Shown one piece after another: positions 1 through 7,118 of a stretch of 11,899 nucleotides of DNA; the stretch's first letter is position 1; each line of letters starts with the position of its first letter. The position numbers and the translations under genes are program-made. The DNA is from Roseovarius sp. UBA3070. GTDB taxonomy: Bacteria > Pseudomonadota > Alphaproteobacteria > Rhodobacterales > Rhodobacteraceae. The notes beneath the pieces were generated by a model that did not search any database, had not been told where the DNA came from, and saw only the letters and a program-made list of their open reading frames with translations. Location of the stretch: positions 1 to 11,899 of the forward strand of contig DFBW01000290.1 of the NCBI GenBank assembly GCA_002366775.1. The letters run 5' to 3'.

Positions 1-2
1 TG

Positions 3-761
3 CTCGATGCTCCGATTAGCAAGGATACCACCGACCGGAGGCTGGATGCCCTGGTGCGCCGCCATGCAAAGGCGGGCAATGCGGGTATCCAACTGCTGAA
101 CCTGATTGGCGGGCAGGCTGAAAACCTGTTGGACCGCTTGCCAGCGGATATGCGTGCGCGCCTTGGTGACGGTACAGAGCAAGCGCTGACTTTGGCGATG
201 GGGGCTGCGCAACGGTCACGCGGGGTGGTGGGCGAACAACCGGGATGGCTTAGCCGGGCGGTGACCACGGCCATGGGGGCGGCCGGTGGATTTGGCGGGC
301 TGCCAAGCGCCATGGCCGAATTGCCAGTGACCACAACCATTTTGCTGCGCGCCATTCAGGACGTGGCGTGTGAACACGGCTTTGATCCATCCGAGGAAGG
401 TGTGCAATTTGATTGCATCCAAATATTTGCCGCTGCCGGGCCGATGGGCCAGGATGATGGTGCCGATCTGGCCTTTCTGGGCACGCGTGTCACGGTGACC
501 GGGGCTGCTGTACAAAGCCTGATCGCCAAAGTTGCCCCTCGTTTGGCCACGGTTTTGGGGCAAAAACTGGCGGCCCAGGCAGTGCCAGTATTGGGGGCTG
601 CTGCTGGGGCGGCTACGAACTATGCCTATACCAGCTATTATCAACAGATGGCCCATGTGCATTTTGGCCTGCGCCGTCTGGCAGCTGATGCGGGGCAAGA
701 TCATCCAGCCTTGGTCGATGAATTTCGCAAGCGTGCGGCGGTGCCGGTGAGGCGGGCGTAA
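3..761 (+). CDS. EcsC-family protein, 5' end outside the window
   Basis: The frame is open from the first base of the window to the TAA at 759-761, so the gene starts upstream. A GTG at position 54 is only an internal codon, because the in-frame residues before it continue the helical N-terminal part. About 252 residues are visible. The product resembles the EcsC family, named after the third gene of the Bacillus ecsABC locus; its biochemical role is not established. Visible hallmarks are an Ala/Gly-rich stretch of the form AVTTAMGAAGG followed by ELPVTTTILLRAIQ, an AAAGP motif before an acidic DDGADL segment, and a C-terminal LAAQAVPVLGAAAGAATNYAYT block leading to a YYQQMAHVHFGLRRL helix. 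The Gly/Ala-rich segments could associate with membranes, but no clear signal peptide is visible in this part. The gene converges on ptsP with 13 bp between the stops. Family assignment is fairly secure; function is unknown. Confidence 0.85.
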   Translation, partial: LDAPISKDTTDRRLDALVRRHAKAGNAGIQLLNLIGGQAENLLDRLPADMRARLGDGTEQALTLAMGAAQRSRGVVGEQPGWLSRAVTTAMGAAGGFGGLPSAMAELPVTTTILLRAIQDVACEHGFDPSEEGVQFDCIQIFAAAGPMGQDDGADLAFLGTRVTVTGAAVQSLIAKVAPRLATVLGQKLAAQAVPVLGAAAGAATNYAYTSYYQQMAHVHFGLRRLAADAGQDHPALVDEFRKRAAVPVRRA

Positions 762-778
762 GGTTAAACCGCCCTCAC
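747..778. other. imperfect hairpin across the convergent EcsC/ptsP stop codons
   Basis: GTGAGG at 747-752 pairs with CCTCAC at 773-778, and CGG at 753-755 pairs with CCG at 769-771, leaving one bulged C at 772 and a 13-nt loop. The TAA of the EcsC gene lies in the loop and the ptsP stop lies in the right arm. There is no T-run on either side, so it is not a classical intrinsic terminator. It could stabilise or end both convergent transcripts, or be chance. Confidence 0.3.
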
Positions 779-3018
779 AACTTGCCACGCAGATAATCCA
801 ACACCACCGGGCGCACAGTTTGATCGCCACGATCGCGGGCGGCGTGGATGATCTCGCGCAGCTCATCCAGATTTGACCGTCGCAATACCGATTTCACCGG
901 TCCGATTGAGGCCGGGCGCATTGATAATGTCCGCAGGCCGATGGCGGCAAAGCAGGCCGCTTCAACCGGGCGGCCGGCATCCTCGCCACAAAAGGACAGG
1001 GGTGTGCCGGTGGCCTCGCATCGCTGGACGATCTGCTCCAGAAAGCTCAGGAAACTGACGTTCAGGGTATCATAGCGTCGCCGCACGCGCTCGTTCTCGC
1101 GGTCGGCGGCAAAGAAAAACTGCTTTAAGTCATTGCCACCAATGGATAAAAATCCAACGTCCTCAAAGAATTTTTCAGGTGCATAAGCCAAAGAGGGTGT
1201 CTCAAGCATTGCGCCGACTTCCAGTGAGGCGGGCAGGGGGTGGCCCAGAATTTTCTCGCGCGCGATGGCCTTGTCTAACTCGGCACAGGCGTTTGCATAT
1301 TCCTCCAGTTGGGCCACGAAAGGGAACATCACCGTCAACGGGCGGCCCTTGGCGGCGCGCAACAAAGCCTGCAATTGCATCCGCATCACGCCGGGTTTGT
1401 CCAAGCCCACACGAATGGCGCGCCAGCCCATCGCCGGGTTCGGCTCGTCATTTGGTTTCATATAGGGCAGCACTTTGTCTGACCCGATATCAAGGGTGCG
1501 GAACACCACGCGTTTGCCCTGGGCGGCATCCATCACCCGTGAATACAGCTGACTCAGCTCAGCGCGTTTGGGCATCTGGTTGCGGACCAGAAATTGCAGC
1601 TCGGTGCGGAACAGGCCAACACCCTCGGCGGAGGAGCTTTCCAGGCTGGGCAGATCGGCCATGAGGCCTGCGTTCATATGCAGCTTTATGCGGGTGCCAT
1701 CCAGGGTTTGGGCCGGTTTGTCACGGATTGAGGTATAGCGTTCCTGCGCCTGCGCCTGCATCGCCATCTTATCACGAAAGGCGCTGATCACAGTGTCTTC
1801 GGGGCGCAGATGCACCACGCCCTGATCGCCATCCACCAGCACAAAATCACCATTCAGCGCTTCGGTGGTCACGCGGTTTGCATGGATCACTAACGGAATG
1901 GCCAACGCGCGCGCCACGATGGCCGCATGTGAGCCGACGGAGCCTTCTTCCAATACGATCCCTTTGAGGTTGCGGCCATAATCCAGCAGCTCTGCAGGAC
2001 CGATGTTGCGGGCAATCAGAATGGGATCGGCGGGCATTTCCGCCCCGGTTTGCGAGCCTTGACCCGTTAGAATGCGCAACAGCCGGTTGGACAGATCATC
2101 CAGATCATGCAGCCGGTCGCGCAGATAATTGTCGCTGACCTGGCTCATGCGGGATCGTGCTGTGCTTTGTTCTTTCTCAACGGCGGCTTCTGCGCTCAGG
2201 CCGCGGCCAATGTCTTTTTCTATGCGCCGCATCCAACCTTTGGAGTTGGCAAACATCCGGTAGACTTCCAACACCTGGAGCTGATCTTTGTCGCCGCCTT
2301 TGGCGGAAAAAAGCATCTTGTCCACGCCGACGCGCAATTCCTCGACGGCCTCATTCAGGCGGTCCAACTCGCGGGCTGGATCGTCGGCAAAGGGATTGGT
2401 GACCACCACGCGTGGTTCGTGCAGCCAGACATGACCGCGCGCAGCCCCTTCCTGGCCGGTGGCCCCCTGAAACAACACGGGTTGCTGGTGGCGGGCTGAC
2501 AGGGCTGCGCCCTCGCCCACAAAGGCGCCCAGTTCAGTCATCTCAGCCAGCACCATGGCCGCTACCTCGGTGACATAGACCTCTTCTTCGGAATACTGTC
2601 GCGCCTCTTTGGATTGCACGACCAAAACGCCCAACATCTCACCCAGCCGTTGCAATGGCACGCCCAGAAACGAGGAATAGGCTTCCTCGCCGGTTTCTGG
2701 CATGAAGCGGAAGCCATGTGTGCCGGGGGCGTCATCGGTGTTGGTGATCTCGCCGGTGCGGGCCACACGACCGACAAGGCCCTCGCCCAGACGCATACGG
2801 GTTTCGTGCACCGCTTCGGGGTTCAGGCCGCGCGTCGCACATAGCTCCAGCGTATCAGAGTCACGAAACAGGTAGATCGAGCACACATCCGAGTGCATTT
2901 CTTCGGCAATTAATTGTGTGATTTGGTCCAGCCGGGTTTGACCGCCAGCATCCTCCGCCATGACCTCGCGCAAGCGGCCAAGCAGTTTTCGGCTGTCTGT
3001 TTCGCGTGTCGTGGCCAT
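775..3018 (-). CDS. ptsP: PEP-protein phosphotransferase EI(Ntr), GAF-containing
   Basis: This is cytoplasmic enzyme I of the nitrogen PTS. It takes phosphate from phosphoenolpyruvate onto a histidine and passes it to NPr and then EIIA(Ntr), signalling nitrogen and carbon status. From the chosen ATG at 3018 the protein is 747 residues, the usual length for PtsP. The open frame extends to 3165, but the conserved N-terminus begins at MATTRE and an AGGGA lies about 10 nt before it. A GAF domain occupies roughly residues 20-160. The PEP-utiliser N-terminal and swivel regions follow, with the phospho-accepting His364 in GSVGSHAAIVARAL. The C-terminal TIM-barrel domain carries Arg471 (GLFRTELQF), Arg507 (FRTLDIGSDK), the signature SIGGNDLKQFFFAADRENE around 625-643, and catalytic Cys677 in SFCGEDAGRP. 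All key residues are present. lysC lies 164 bp upstream on the same strand, a neighbourhood also known from other alphaproteobacteria. A possible -10 (TATGAT) lies in the gap between them. Confidence 0.97.
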   Translation of the reverse strand: MATTRETDSRKLLGRLREVMAEDAGGQTRLDQITQLIAEEMHSDVCSIYLFRDSDTLELCATRGLNPEAVHETRMRLGEGLVGRVARTGEITNTDDAPGTHGFRFMPETGEEAYSSFLGVPLQRLGEMLGVLVVQSKEARQYSEEEVYVTEVAAMVLAEMTELGAFVGEGAALSARHQQPVLFQGATGQEGAARGHVWLHEPRVVVTNPFADDPARELDRLNEAVEELRVGVDKMLFSAKGGDKDQLQVLEVYRMFANSKGWMRRIEKDIGRGLSAEAAVEKEQSTARSRMSQVSDNYLRDRLHDLDDLSNRLLRILTGQGSQTGAEMPADPILIARNIGPAELLDYGRNLKGIVLEEGSVGSHAAIVARALAIPLVIHANRVTTEALNGDFVLVDGDQGVVHLRPEDTVISAFRDKMAMQAQAQERYTSIRDKPAQTLDGTRIKLHMNAGLMADLPSLESSSAEGVGLFRTELQFLVRNQMPKRAELSQLYSRVMDAAQGKRVVFRTLDIGSDKVLPYMKPNDEPNPAMGWRAIRVGLDKPGVMRMQLQALLRAAKGRPLTVMFPFVAQLEEYANACAELDKAIAREKILGHPLPASLEVGAMLETPSLAYAPEKFFEDVGFLSIGGNDLKQFFFAADRENERVRRRYDTLNVSFLSFLEQIVQRCEATGTPLSFCGEDAGRPVEAACFAAIGLRTLSMRPASIGPVKSVLRRSNLDELREIIHAARDRGDQTVRPVVLDYLRGKL

Positions 3019-3073
3019 GTCGGGTCTATCCCTGTTTGGTGTCCGAAAATCCCTACGGACCGTACAGCTATAG

Positions 3074-3079
3074 ATCATA
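3074..3079 (-). promoter_or_regulatory. possible -10 element of a ptsP promoter
   Basis: On the minus strand the gap between lysC and ptsP contains TATGAT, one base from the TATAAT consensus, about 55 nt before the ptsP ATG. The best -35 at suitable spacing (TTTCCG) is poor. The predicted leader would include a 5-bp GTCCG/CGGAC stem at 3041-3060. No convincing terminator follows lysC, so ptsP may also be read through from lysC. Confidence 0.22.
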
Positions 3080-3182
3080 TACCGCGGGCAAGCGAAACGG
3101 AAAATGGGTTCGTCATCAGCCGAAAGGCTCGCGATGCACCTTTTGGGCGTATATTTCAGGCACAATTGTTTGTATTTTGGGC

Positions 3183-4421
3183 CTAAGCCGCTTTTTCCAG
3201 CTCAAACACATCGTGCAGCGCCTGCACCGCCAGTTCCATGTACTTGCGATCAATCAGCACCGAAATCTTGATTTCCGATGTGGCGATAACTTTGATGTTT
3301 ACGCCTTCGTCTGACAGGGTTTTGAACATCTTGGCGGCCACACCTGACTGGCTGCGCATGCCGATGCCCACAGCCGATACCTTGGCCACATCCGTGTCGG
3401 CAATCAGATCGTGATAGTTGATTTCGCCGCTTTCTTTGGCGCCATTCAATGCCTGTTCAGCCCGCTTTACCTGATCGGTCGGGCACGAGAAGGTCATATC
3501 AGTGCGGCCTTCTTCGGCGATGTTCTGGATGATCATGTCTACGTTCACGCCTGCATCCGACAGTGGCCCGAAGATGGCAGCGGCAATACCGGGGCGATCC
3601 GCGACCGACACCAGCGTCATTTTGGCTTCATCTCGGGAATAGGCGATGCCGCTCACTACATTTGATTCCACGATATCCTCCTCGTCGCAGACCAGAGTTC
3701 CTGCGTTATCCGATTGTTCTTCGAAACTGCTCAGCACGCGCAGTTTGACATTATACCGCATCGCCAATTCAACCGATCGGGTCTGCAACACTTTGGCCCC
3801 AAGCGAGGCGAGTTCCAGCATTTCCTCAAACGCGATCTTGTCGAGTTTGCGGGCCTTGGATGCGATGCGTGGATCGGTGGTATAGACCCCGTCCACATCT
3901 GTGTAGATATCGCAACGCTCGGCCTCAAAAGCGGCGGCAAAGGCCACAGCTGTGGTGTCTGACCCGCCGCGCCCCAACGTGGTAATCCGACCCTCGGGGC
4001 TGATGCCCTGAAACCCTGCGACCACAGCCACGCGCATGCCTTCGCCAAATTTGGCGTTGATGTTGTCGGTCGGAATTTCTTCGATCCGGGCGGCAGAATG
4101 GGCGCTGTTGGTTTTCAGGGGCACTTGCCAGCCCTGCCAGCTGCGCGCAGGCACGTCCATTTCCTGCAATGTCAGCGCCATCAGCCCTGCGGTCACTGTC
4201 TCGCCCGAGGACAGGATGGCATCATATTCGCGCGCGTCATACATGGGCGACGTTTCATTGACCCAACCTACCAACTCATTGGTTTTGCCGGACATTGCCG
4301 AAACGATGACAATGACATCATAGCCTTTGGCCACCTCAACGCCCACGCGTTTGGCCGCGCGGCGGATGCGATCAATATTGGCCACTGAAGTGCCACCGAA
4401 TTTCATAACAAGAACGGGCAT
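3183..4421 (-). CDS. lysC: aspartate kinase
   Basis: The enzyme phosphorylates L-aspartate with ATP to aspartyl-4-phosphate, the entry step to lysine, methionine, threonine, isoleucine and diaminopimelate. The 412-residue protein matches the single-function, feedback-controlled type. The kinase domain opens with KFGGTSV (residues 7-13) and contains SSGE (71-74), GFQG (136-139), GRGGSDTTA (150-158) and TDVDGVYTTDPR (174-185). Two ACT domains follow at about 267-330 and 345-408; in this family they bind lysine and/or threonine for allosteric inhibition. The ATG at 4421 is preceded by AGGA with an 8-nt spacer, and the family's N-terminus starts exactly there. The gene lies 110 bp after the SDR stop and ahead of ptsP. 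I see no riboswitch-like structure in that leader, only a 5-bp stem at 4483-4498. Whether a shorter C-terminal subunit is also made from an internal start, as in some bacteria, cannot be told from the sequence. Confidence 0.98.
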   Translation of the reverse strand: MPVLVMKFGGTSVANIDRIRRAAKRVGVEVAKGYDVIVIVSAMSGKTNELVGWVNETSPMYDAREYDAILSSGETVTAGLMALTLQEMDVPARSWQGWQVPLKTNSAHSAARIEEIPTDNINAKFGEGMRVAVVAGFQGISPEGRITTLGRGGSDTTAVAFAAAFEAERCDIYTDVDGVYTTDPRIASKARKLDKIAFEEMLELASLGAKVLQTRSVELAMRYNVKLRVLSSFEEQSDNAGTLVCDEEDIVESNVVSGIAYSRDEAKMTLVSVADRPGIAAAIFGPLSDAGVNVDMIIQNIAEEGRTDMTFSCPTDQVKRAEQALNGAKESGEINYHDLIADTDVAKVSAVGIGMRSQSGVAAKMFKTLSDEGVNIKVIATSEIKISVLIDRKYMELAVQALHDVFELEKAA

Positions 4422-4531
4422 GGGGTGCGTCCTGATACCTTAGGTCGCGCGGGGTTTACGCGGCTGCGTGGCTGAGGGCAAGGGGCAAGCGCGTGCCCGA
4501 CCGTGCCGAAGCCGTCCGAAGGGGCGTTAGT

Positions 4532-5179
4532 CTAATAGGGATGTGCCTGCCCATCCCAGGTTTCAAAACAGCCGGTTGTGGCCATGGACAACTGCGCAAA
4601 GCGTGACTTCAGCCCGTCGGTGGCCTCGTCAACGCTGATGTCGGCACTGTCACCCCCCATATCGGTGCGCACCCAACCGGGGTGATAGATCCCTACGGCA
4701 ATGCCTTCAGGCCTTAGGTCTGCTGCCAGATTCCGCCCGAGATTCAGCGCCGCCGCTTTGGATGCGCGGTAGATATAGCTGCCACCGGGCGCACGTTCAT
4801 GGCTGGCCATCGTACTGGAAATAATGGCGATTTTGCCGGATTTTGCTGCGCGCAAATTGGGTAACAGCGCCTGCACACTCAGGAACACACCCATCACATT
4901 GGCGGCAAAGCTGTCGGCCCACATTTGCGCGCGATAGCCGCCGTCCAGGGATTGACCTTTGTCCAGATAGACCCCGGCATTGCAAATCAGCAGATCAATC
5001 GGCTGGCCTTTTAATTTGGCCGCCAAGGCGGTGTGTTGCGCAGGATCGGTCACATCCAATACCTCGCCCCCATTGGGGGTGCGGGCTGTGGCGGTGACAG
5101 TGTCCCCATCACGCCGGTATTTATCAGCCAGAGCCAAGCCAATCCCGCGATTGGCCCCGGTAATCAACACATGCATCAT
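4532..5179 (-). CDS. C-factor-like short-chain dehydrogenase/reductase
   Basis: This is a classical-type SDR of 215 residues, a single Rossmann-fold NAD(P)(H)-dependent oxidoreductase of the cytoplasm. The substrate cannot be inferred. The cofactor-binding TGANRGIG lies at residues 7-14, the structural NAG at 67-69, the catalytic serine region at 121-122, and the catalytic Tyr137-x3-Lys141 in YRASK. The PGWVRTDMGG motif at 167-176 and a C-terminal segment ending DGQAHPY resemble the C-factor/sniffer-like carbonyl reductase group. Three start codons lie close together (5185, 5179, 5176). GAAGG at 5186-5190 abuts the first, but is 6 nt from the second and 9 nt from the third, so I chose 5179; 5176 is equally possible. 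The ribosome-binding site overlaps the stop codon of the DUF1178 gene, so the two are probably translationally coupled. Confidence 0.93.
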   Translation of the reverse strand: MMHVLITGANRGIGLALADKYRRDGDTVTATARTPNGGEVLDVTDPAQHTALAAKLKGQPIDLLICNAGVYLDKGQSLDGGYRAQMWADSFAANVMGVFLSVQALLPNLRAAKSGKIAIISSTMASHERAPGGSYIYRASKAAALNLGRNLAADLRPEGIAVGIYHPGWVRTDMGGDSADISVDEATDGLKSRFAQLSMATTGCFETWDGQAHPY

Positions 5180-5185
5180 GGACAT

Positions 5186-5190
5186 CCTTC
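5186..5190 (-). promoter_or_regulatory. ribosome binding site that decides the SDR start
   Basis: GAAGG on the minus strand directly abuts the ATG at 5185, leaving no spacer. It sits 6 nt before the ATG at 5179 and 9 nt before the one at 5176. This argues against the longest frame. It overlaps the TGA of the upstream DUF1178 gene (5189-5191). Confidence 0.6.
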
Positions 5191-5620
5191 AGTTGGTTTT
5201 GCGCGTCGGGGTGAAGGGCAGGGGTGTCACCGGCACCCCATCTTCGATCAGTTTGCGCGCCTCTTCGGGCTTGGCCTCGCCAAAAATCGCGCGTTCAGGT
5301 GAGGTGCCGTCATGAATGTCCCGCGCCTCGCGGGCAAAGTTCATGCCGACATATTCCGAATTATCCTCAATCTTTTTGCGGATATCGGCCAGCGCTTGTT
5401 CTGCGGGGTTGTCCGCGCCGGTCAATGTTGGAACAGGGGCCTCACCGCTGGATTTGCTATCGCTTATTTGCGGGGCCATCATGGCCTTTTCCAACTCGGT
5501 TGATCCGCAAACTGCACAGCTTACCAGCTTTGCCTTTAACAATTTGTCGAATGCATCAGAGGATTGAAACCAGCTGTCGAACCGGTGATCCTGGCTACAT
5601 TTAAGGGTGAACTGGATCAT
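5189..5620 (-). CDS. DUF1178 family protein
   Basis: This small protein of 143 residues belongs to a family of unknown function that is widespread in proteobacteria. The N-terminus has the typical MIQFTLKCSQDHRFDSWF pattern with Cys8 and His12, then a CAVCG pair at Cys35 and Cys38, which together look like a small zinc-ribbon site. A variable linker rich in Ser and Pro follows (about residues 50-70), then a conserved helical C-terminal half containing MNFAREARDIHDG. There is no signal peptide or membrane segment, so it is probably cytoplasmic. The ATG at 5620 fits the conserved N-terminus; the ribosome site before it is weak (AGG about 9 nt upstream). It lies 72 bp after the NUDIX stop and 9 bp before the chosen SDR start. 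A 16-bp palindrome sits about 24 bp upstream of its start. The family call is secure; no function should be assigned. Confidence 0.93.
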   Translation of the reverse strand: MIQFTLKCSQDHRFDSWFQSSDAFDKLLKAKLVSCAVCGSTELEKAMMAPQISDSKSSGEAPVPTLTGADNPAEQALADIRKKIEDNSEYVGMNFAREARDIHDGTSPERAIFGEAKPEEARKLIEDGVPVTPLPFTPTRKTN

Positions 5621-5643
5621 GGGTTTAACCTAAGTGAACATGT

Positions 5644-5659
5644 TGGTTTACATAAACCA
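5644..5659. promoter_or_regulatory. 16-bp palindrome upstream of the DUF1178 gene
   Basis: TGGTTTA and TAAACCA form perfect inverted 7-bp arms around a central CA. With a 2-nt centre this cannot be a good RNA hairpin but fits a dimeric DNA-binding protein. It lies in the 72-bp gap between the NUDIX stop and the DUF1178 start. No regulator can be named. Confidence 0.3.
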
Positions 5660-5692
5660 TCGCTACCAGAGTTCAAGCAAGTGAACAAAGCC

Positions 5693-6169
5693 CTAACGCT
5701 TGAGCATGGCCGGATCAAATTTCAGCAGGATATGCGCAAGCTCAGGTTCGCTGACACGCGCAGCGGCTTGTTTTGGGCTAAACCACTTGCGCTTGCGCTG
5801 GCCCATTTCCGGAAATTTTTGCGCCAGCGATTTGACTTTGACCGCATAGACCATCGCCACACACGGCAAGCCACCTTCGCCATCAACAAACTTCTGATAG
5901 GAATAAAGCCCCAAACTGCGAGAGCGCAGCGAGCCAATCACGCCGGCCTCTTCCCAGGCTTCGGTCATCGCGCTTTCGCCAGGTGTCTTGCCGTCCATTG
6001 GCCAACCTTTGGGAATAATCCATCGTTTGGTTCTGCGGCTGGTGACAAGCAAAATCTCAGGCTTGCCCTTGGTGACACGATAGCACAGCGCAGCAAATTG
6101 CGTGCGTACGTCACGCTTGCTGCTTTCTTGCAGAAATATCGGCTCTTGCTGTGACGTTTGCACCGTCAT
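5693..6169 (-). CDS. NUDIX hydrolase, diphosphoinositol-phosphohydrolase-like
   Basis: NUDIX enzymes cleave a nucleoside diphosphate linked to another group, or related pyrophosphates; the exact substrate is not predictable. I chose the ATG at 6169, giving 158 residues. The frame stays open to 6442, but the extra N-terminal part does not resemble the family and would run into modA on the other strand. The domain starts at about residue 22 with the beta strand FAALCYRV, followed by ILLVTSRRTKRWIIPKGWP (40-57). The NUDIX box spans residues 55-77 as G-x5-K-x7-T-E-A-W-E-E-A-G-V. The metal-binding glutamates E70, E73 and E74 are kept, while the first consensus Glu is Lys61 and the consensus Arg is Thr69. 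The PKGWP motif before the box is typical of a DIPP-like subfamily common in alphaproteobacteria. It is divergent from modA and the first gene of the leftward NUDIX-DUF1178-SDR run. Confidence 0.92.
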   Translation of the reverse strand: MTVQTSQQEPIFLQESSKRDVRTQFAALCYRVTKGKPEILLVTSRRTKRWIIPKGWPMDGKTPGESAMTEAWEEAGVIGSLRSRSLGLYSYQKFVDGEGGLPCVAMVYAVKVKSLAQKFPEMGQRKRKWFSPKQAAARVSEPELAHILLKFDPAMLKR

Positions 6170-6356
6170 GATCCTGCGCCCTTGGACTGCTCTATTGATT
6201 GGGCTTGTTATATGAATATGAGTTAAACTTTGTGCAAAATCCAGTGCGCTGTGGGCAGAAATGTGAAAACATGCGGAAACGAGGACAAACTTCGACACAT
6301 ACGGCAGACAGCGGAAATCCCTTGCGCCGGTTCGCGCGTTGCGGAATACTTTGCTG
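6170..6356. promoter_or_regulatory. divergent NUDIX/modA promoter region
   Basis: The 187 bp between the NUDIX and modA starts must carry promoters for both directions. An AT-rich block at about 6205-6240 contains TTATATGAATATGAG, but no -35/-10 pair with good spacing was found on either strand. A ModE-type operator (CGTTATAT arms separated by several bases) is not convincingly present. GCGGAA occurs at 6273, 6311 and 6341, which is probably incidental. Confidence 0.3.
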
Positions 6357-7118
6357 ATGCTTCGGTTTTTTCGTATATTTGCAGGGGCTTGCGCCCTTAT
6401 GTTTATGCACTCCTTGGCCTCGGCCGGGGAAAGGTTGACCATTTTTGCCGCCGCCTCGTTGAAGGGGGCGCTGGATCAGGTGCTCGTCCTTTATGATCGC
6501 CCTGTCACCGTGTCCTATGGTGGCAGCGGGCTGATCGCGCGGCAGGTTGCCTTAGGGGCGCCTGCTGATGTGGTGATCCTGGCCAATCAAAACTGGATGG
6601 ATTGGCTGACATCTCAGGGGCAGCCAAAGATATTGACGGAAAAAGCATTTCTTGGAAATTCTTTGGTGATGGTCGCTCCCGTTGGGTCTGCGCCGCTGGC
6701 TCGGGTGTCACAGGATACGATGTTGGGCAGGCTTGGCGATGGCCGCCTTGCTATTGGAATGACACAAAGTGTTCCCGCAGGGATTTACGCTCGCCAATGG
6801 TTGGAACGCTCCGGGCTTTGGCCGGAATTGGAGCCGAGGTTGGCAGAAACGGACAATGTCCGCGCTGCGTTGGCTTTGGTTGCGCGTGGCGAGGCTCCTT
6901 TGGGGGTTGTCTATGCCAGTGATGCTCAAGCGGATACGGCTGTGCAGGTGGTGTATGAGATCCCGCCAGAGCTGCATGACCCGATCGTGTACCCGATCAC
7001 AGTGATCGACAATAGCAACGCGGTGTTAGCCACTGATCTTGCAGAATTTATATCCAGTGCGCAGTCGATAGAAATCTTCGTGAATCACGGGTTCAGCCCG
7101 GTGGAGTCTGCGCCATGA
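6357..7118 (+). CDS. modA: molybdate ABC transporter, periplasmic binding protein
   Basis: ModA captures molybdate (and tungstate) in the periplasm and delivers it to ModB. From the ATG at 6357 it has 253 residues, beginning with a signal peptide (RFFR, a hydrophobic stretch, then LASA before GERLTIF at about residue 24). Binding residues can be aligned by spacing to the E. coli protein: Ser34 in AAASL, Ser57 in SYGGSG, Ala141 in VPAG, Val168 in DNVRAAL and Tyr186 in GVVYASDA. An in-frame TTG at 6339 would add six residues, but ATG gives a normal signal peptide. Neither start has a clear Shine-Dalgarno sequence; GGA lies about 13 nt before the ATG. The stop overlaps the modB ATG (ATGA). It is the first gene of modABC. 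Confidence 0.95.
   Translation: MLRFFRIFAGACALMFMHSLASAGERLTIFAAASLKGALDQVLVLYDRPVTVSYGGSGLIARQVALGAPADVVILANQNWMDWLTSQGQPKILTEKAFLGNSLVMVAPVGSAPLARVSQDTMLGRLGDGRLAIGMTQSVPAGIYARQWLERSGLWPELEPRLAETDNVRAALALVARGEAPLGVVYASDAQADTAVQVVYEIPPELHDPIVYPITVIDNSNAVLATDLAEFISSAQSIEIFVNHGFSPVESAP

Noticed and set aside
1179..1664. A 161-codon + strand frame inside ptsP
   Set aside because: It is the antisense shadow of the conserved ptsP C-terminal domain; no family resemblance and no ribosome site of note.
3019..3165. N-terminal extension of ptsP up to 3165
   Set aside because: The extra 49 residues are not part of the family and the ATG at 3018 has a ribosome site and the conserved N-terminus.
4483..4498. 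5-bp stem GGGCA/TGCCC in the lysC leader as a lysine riboswitch or attenuator
   Set aside because: The leader of 110 bp is too short for a lysine riboswitch, no T-run follows and no leader peptide with repeated Lys or Thr codons is seen.
6205..6225. TTATATGAATATGAG as a ModE operator before modA
   Set aside because: The arms are separated by only two bases and differ at two positions, unlike the known ModE site with its longer spacer.
6273..6347. Three GCGGAA copies before modA as regulator-binding direct repeats
   Set aside because: The spacing is irregular (38 and 30 bp) and a six-base motif recurs easily in this GC-rich sequence.
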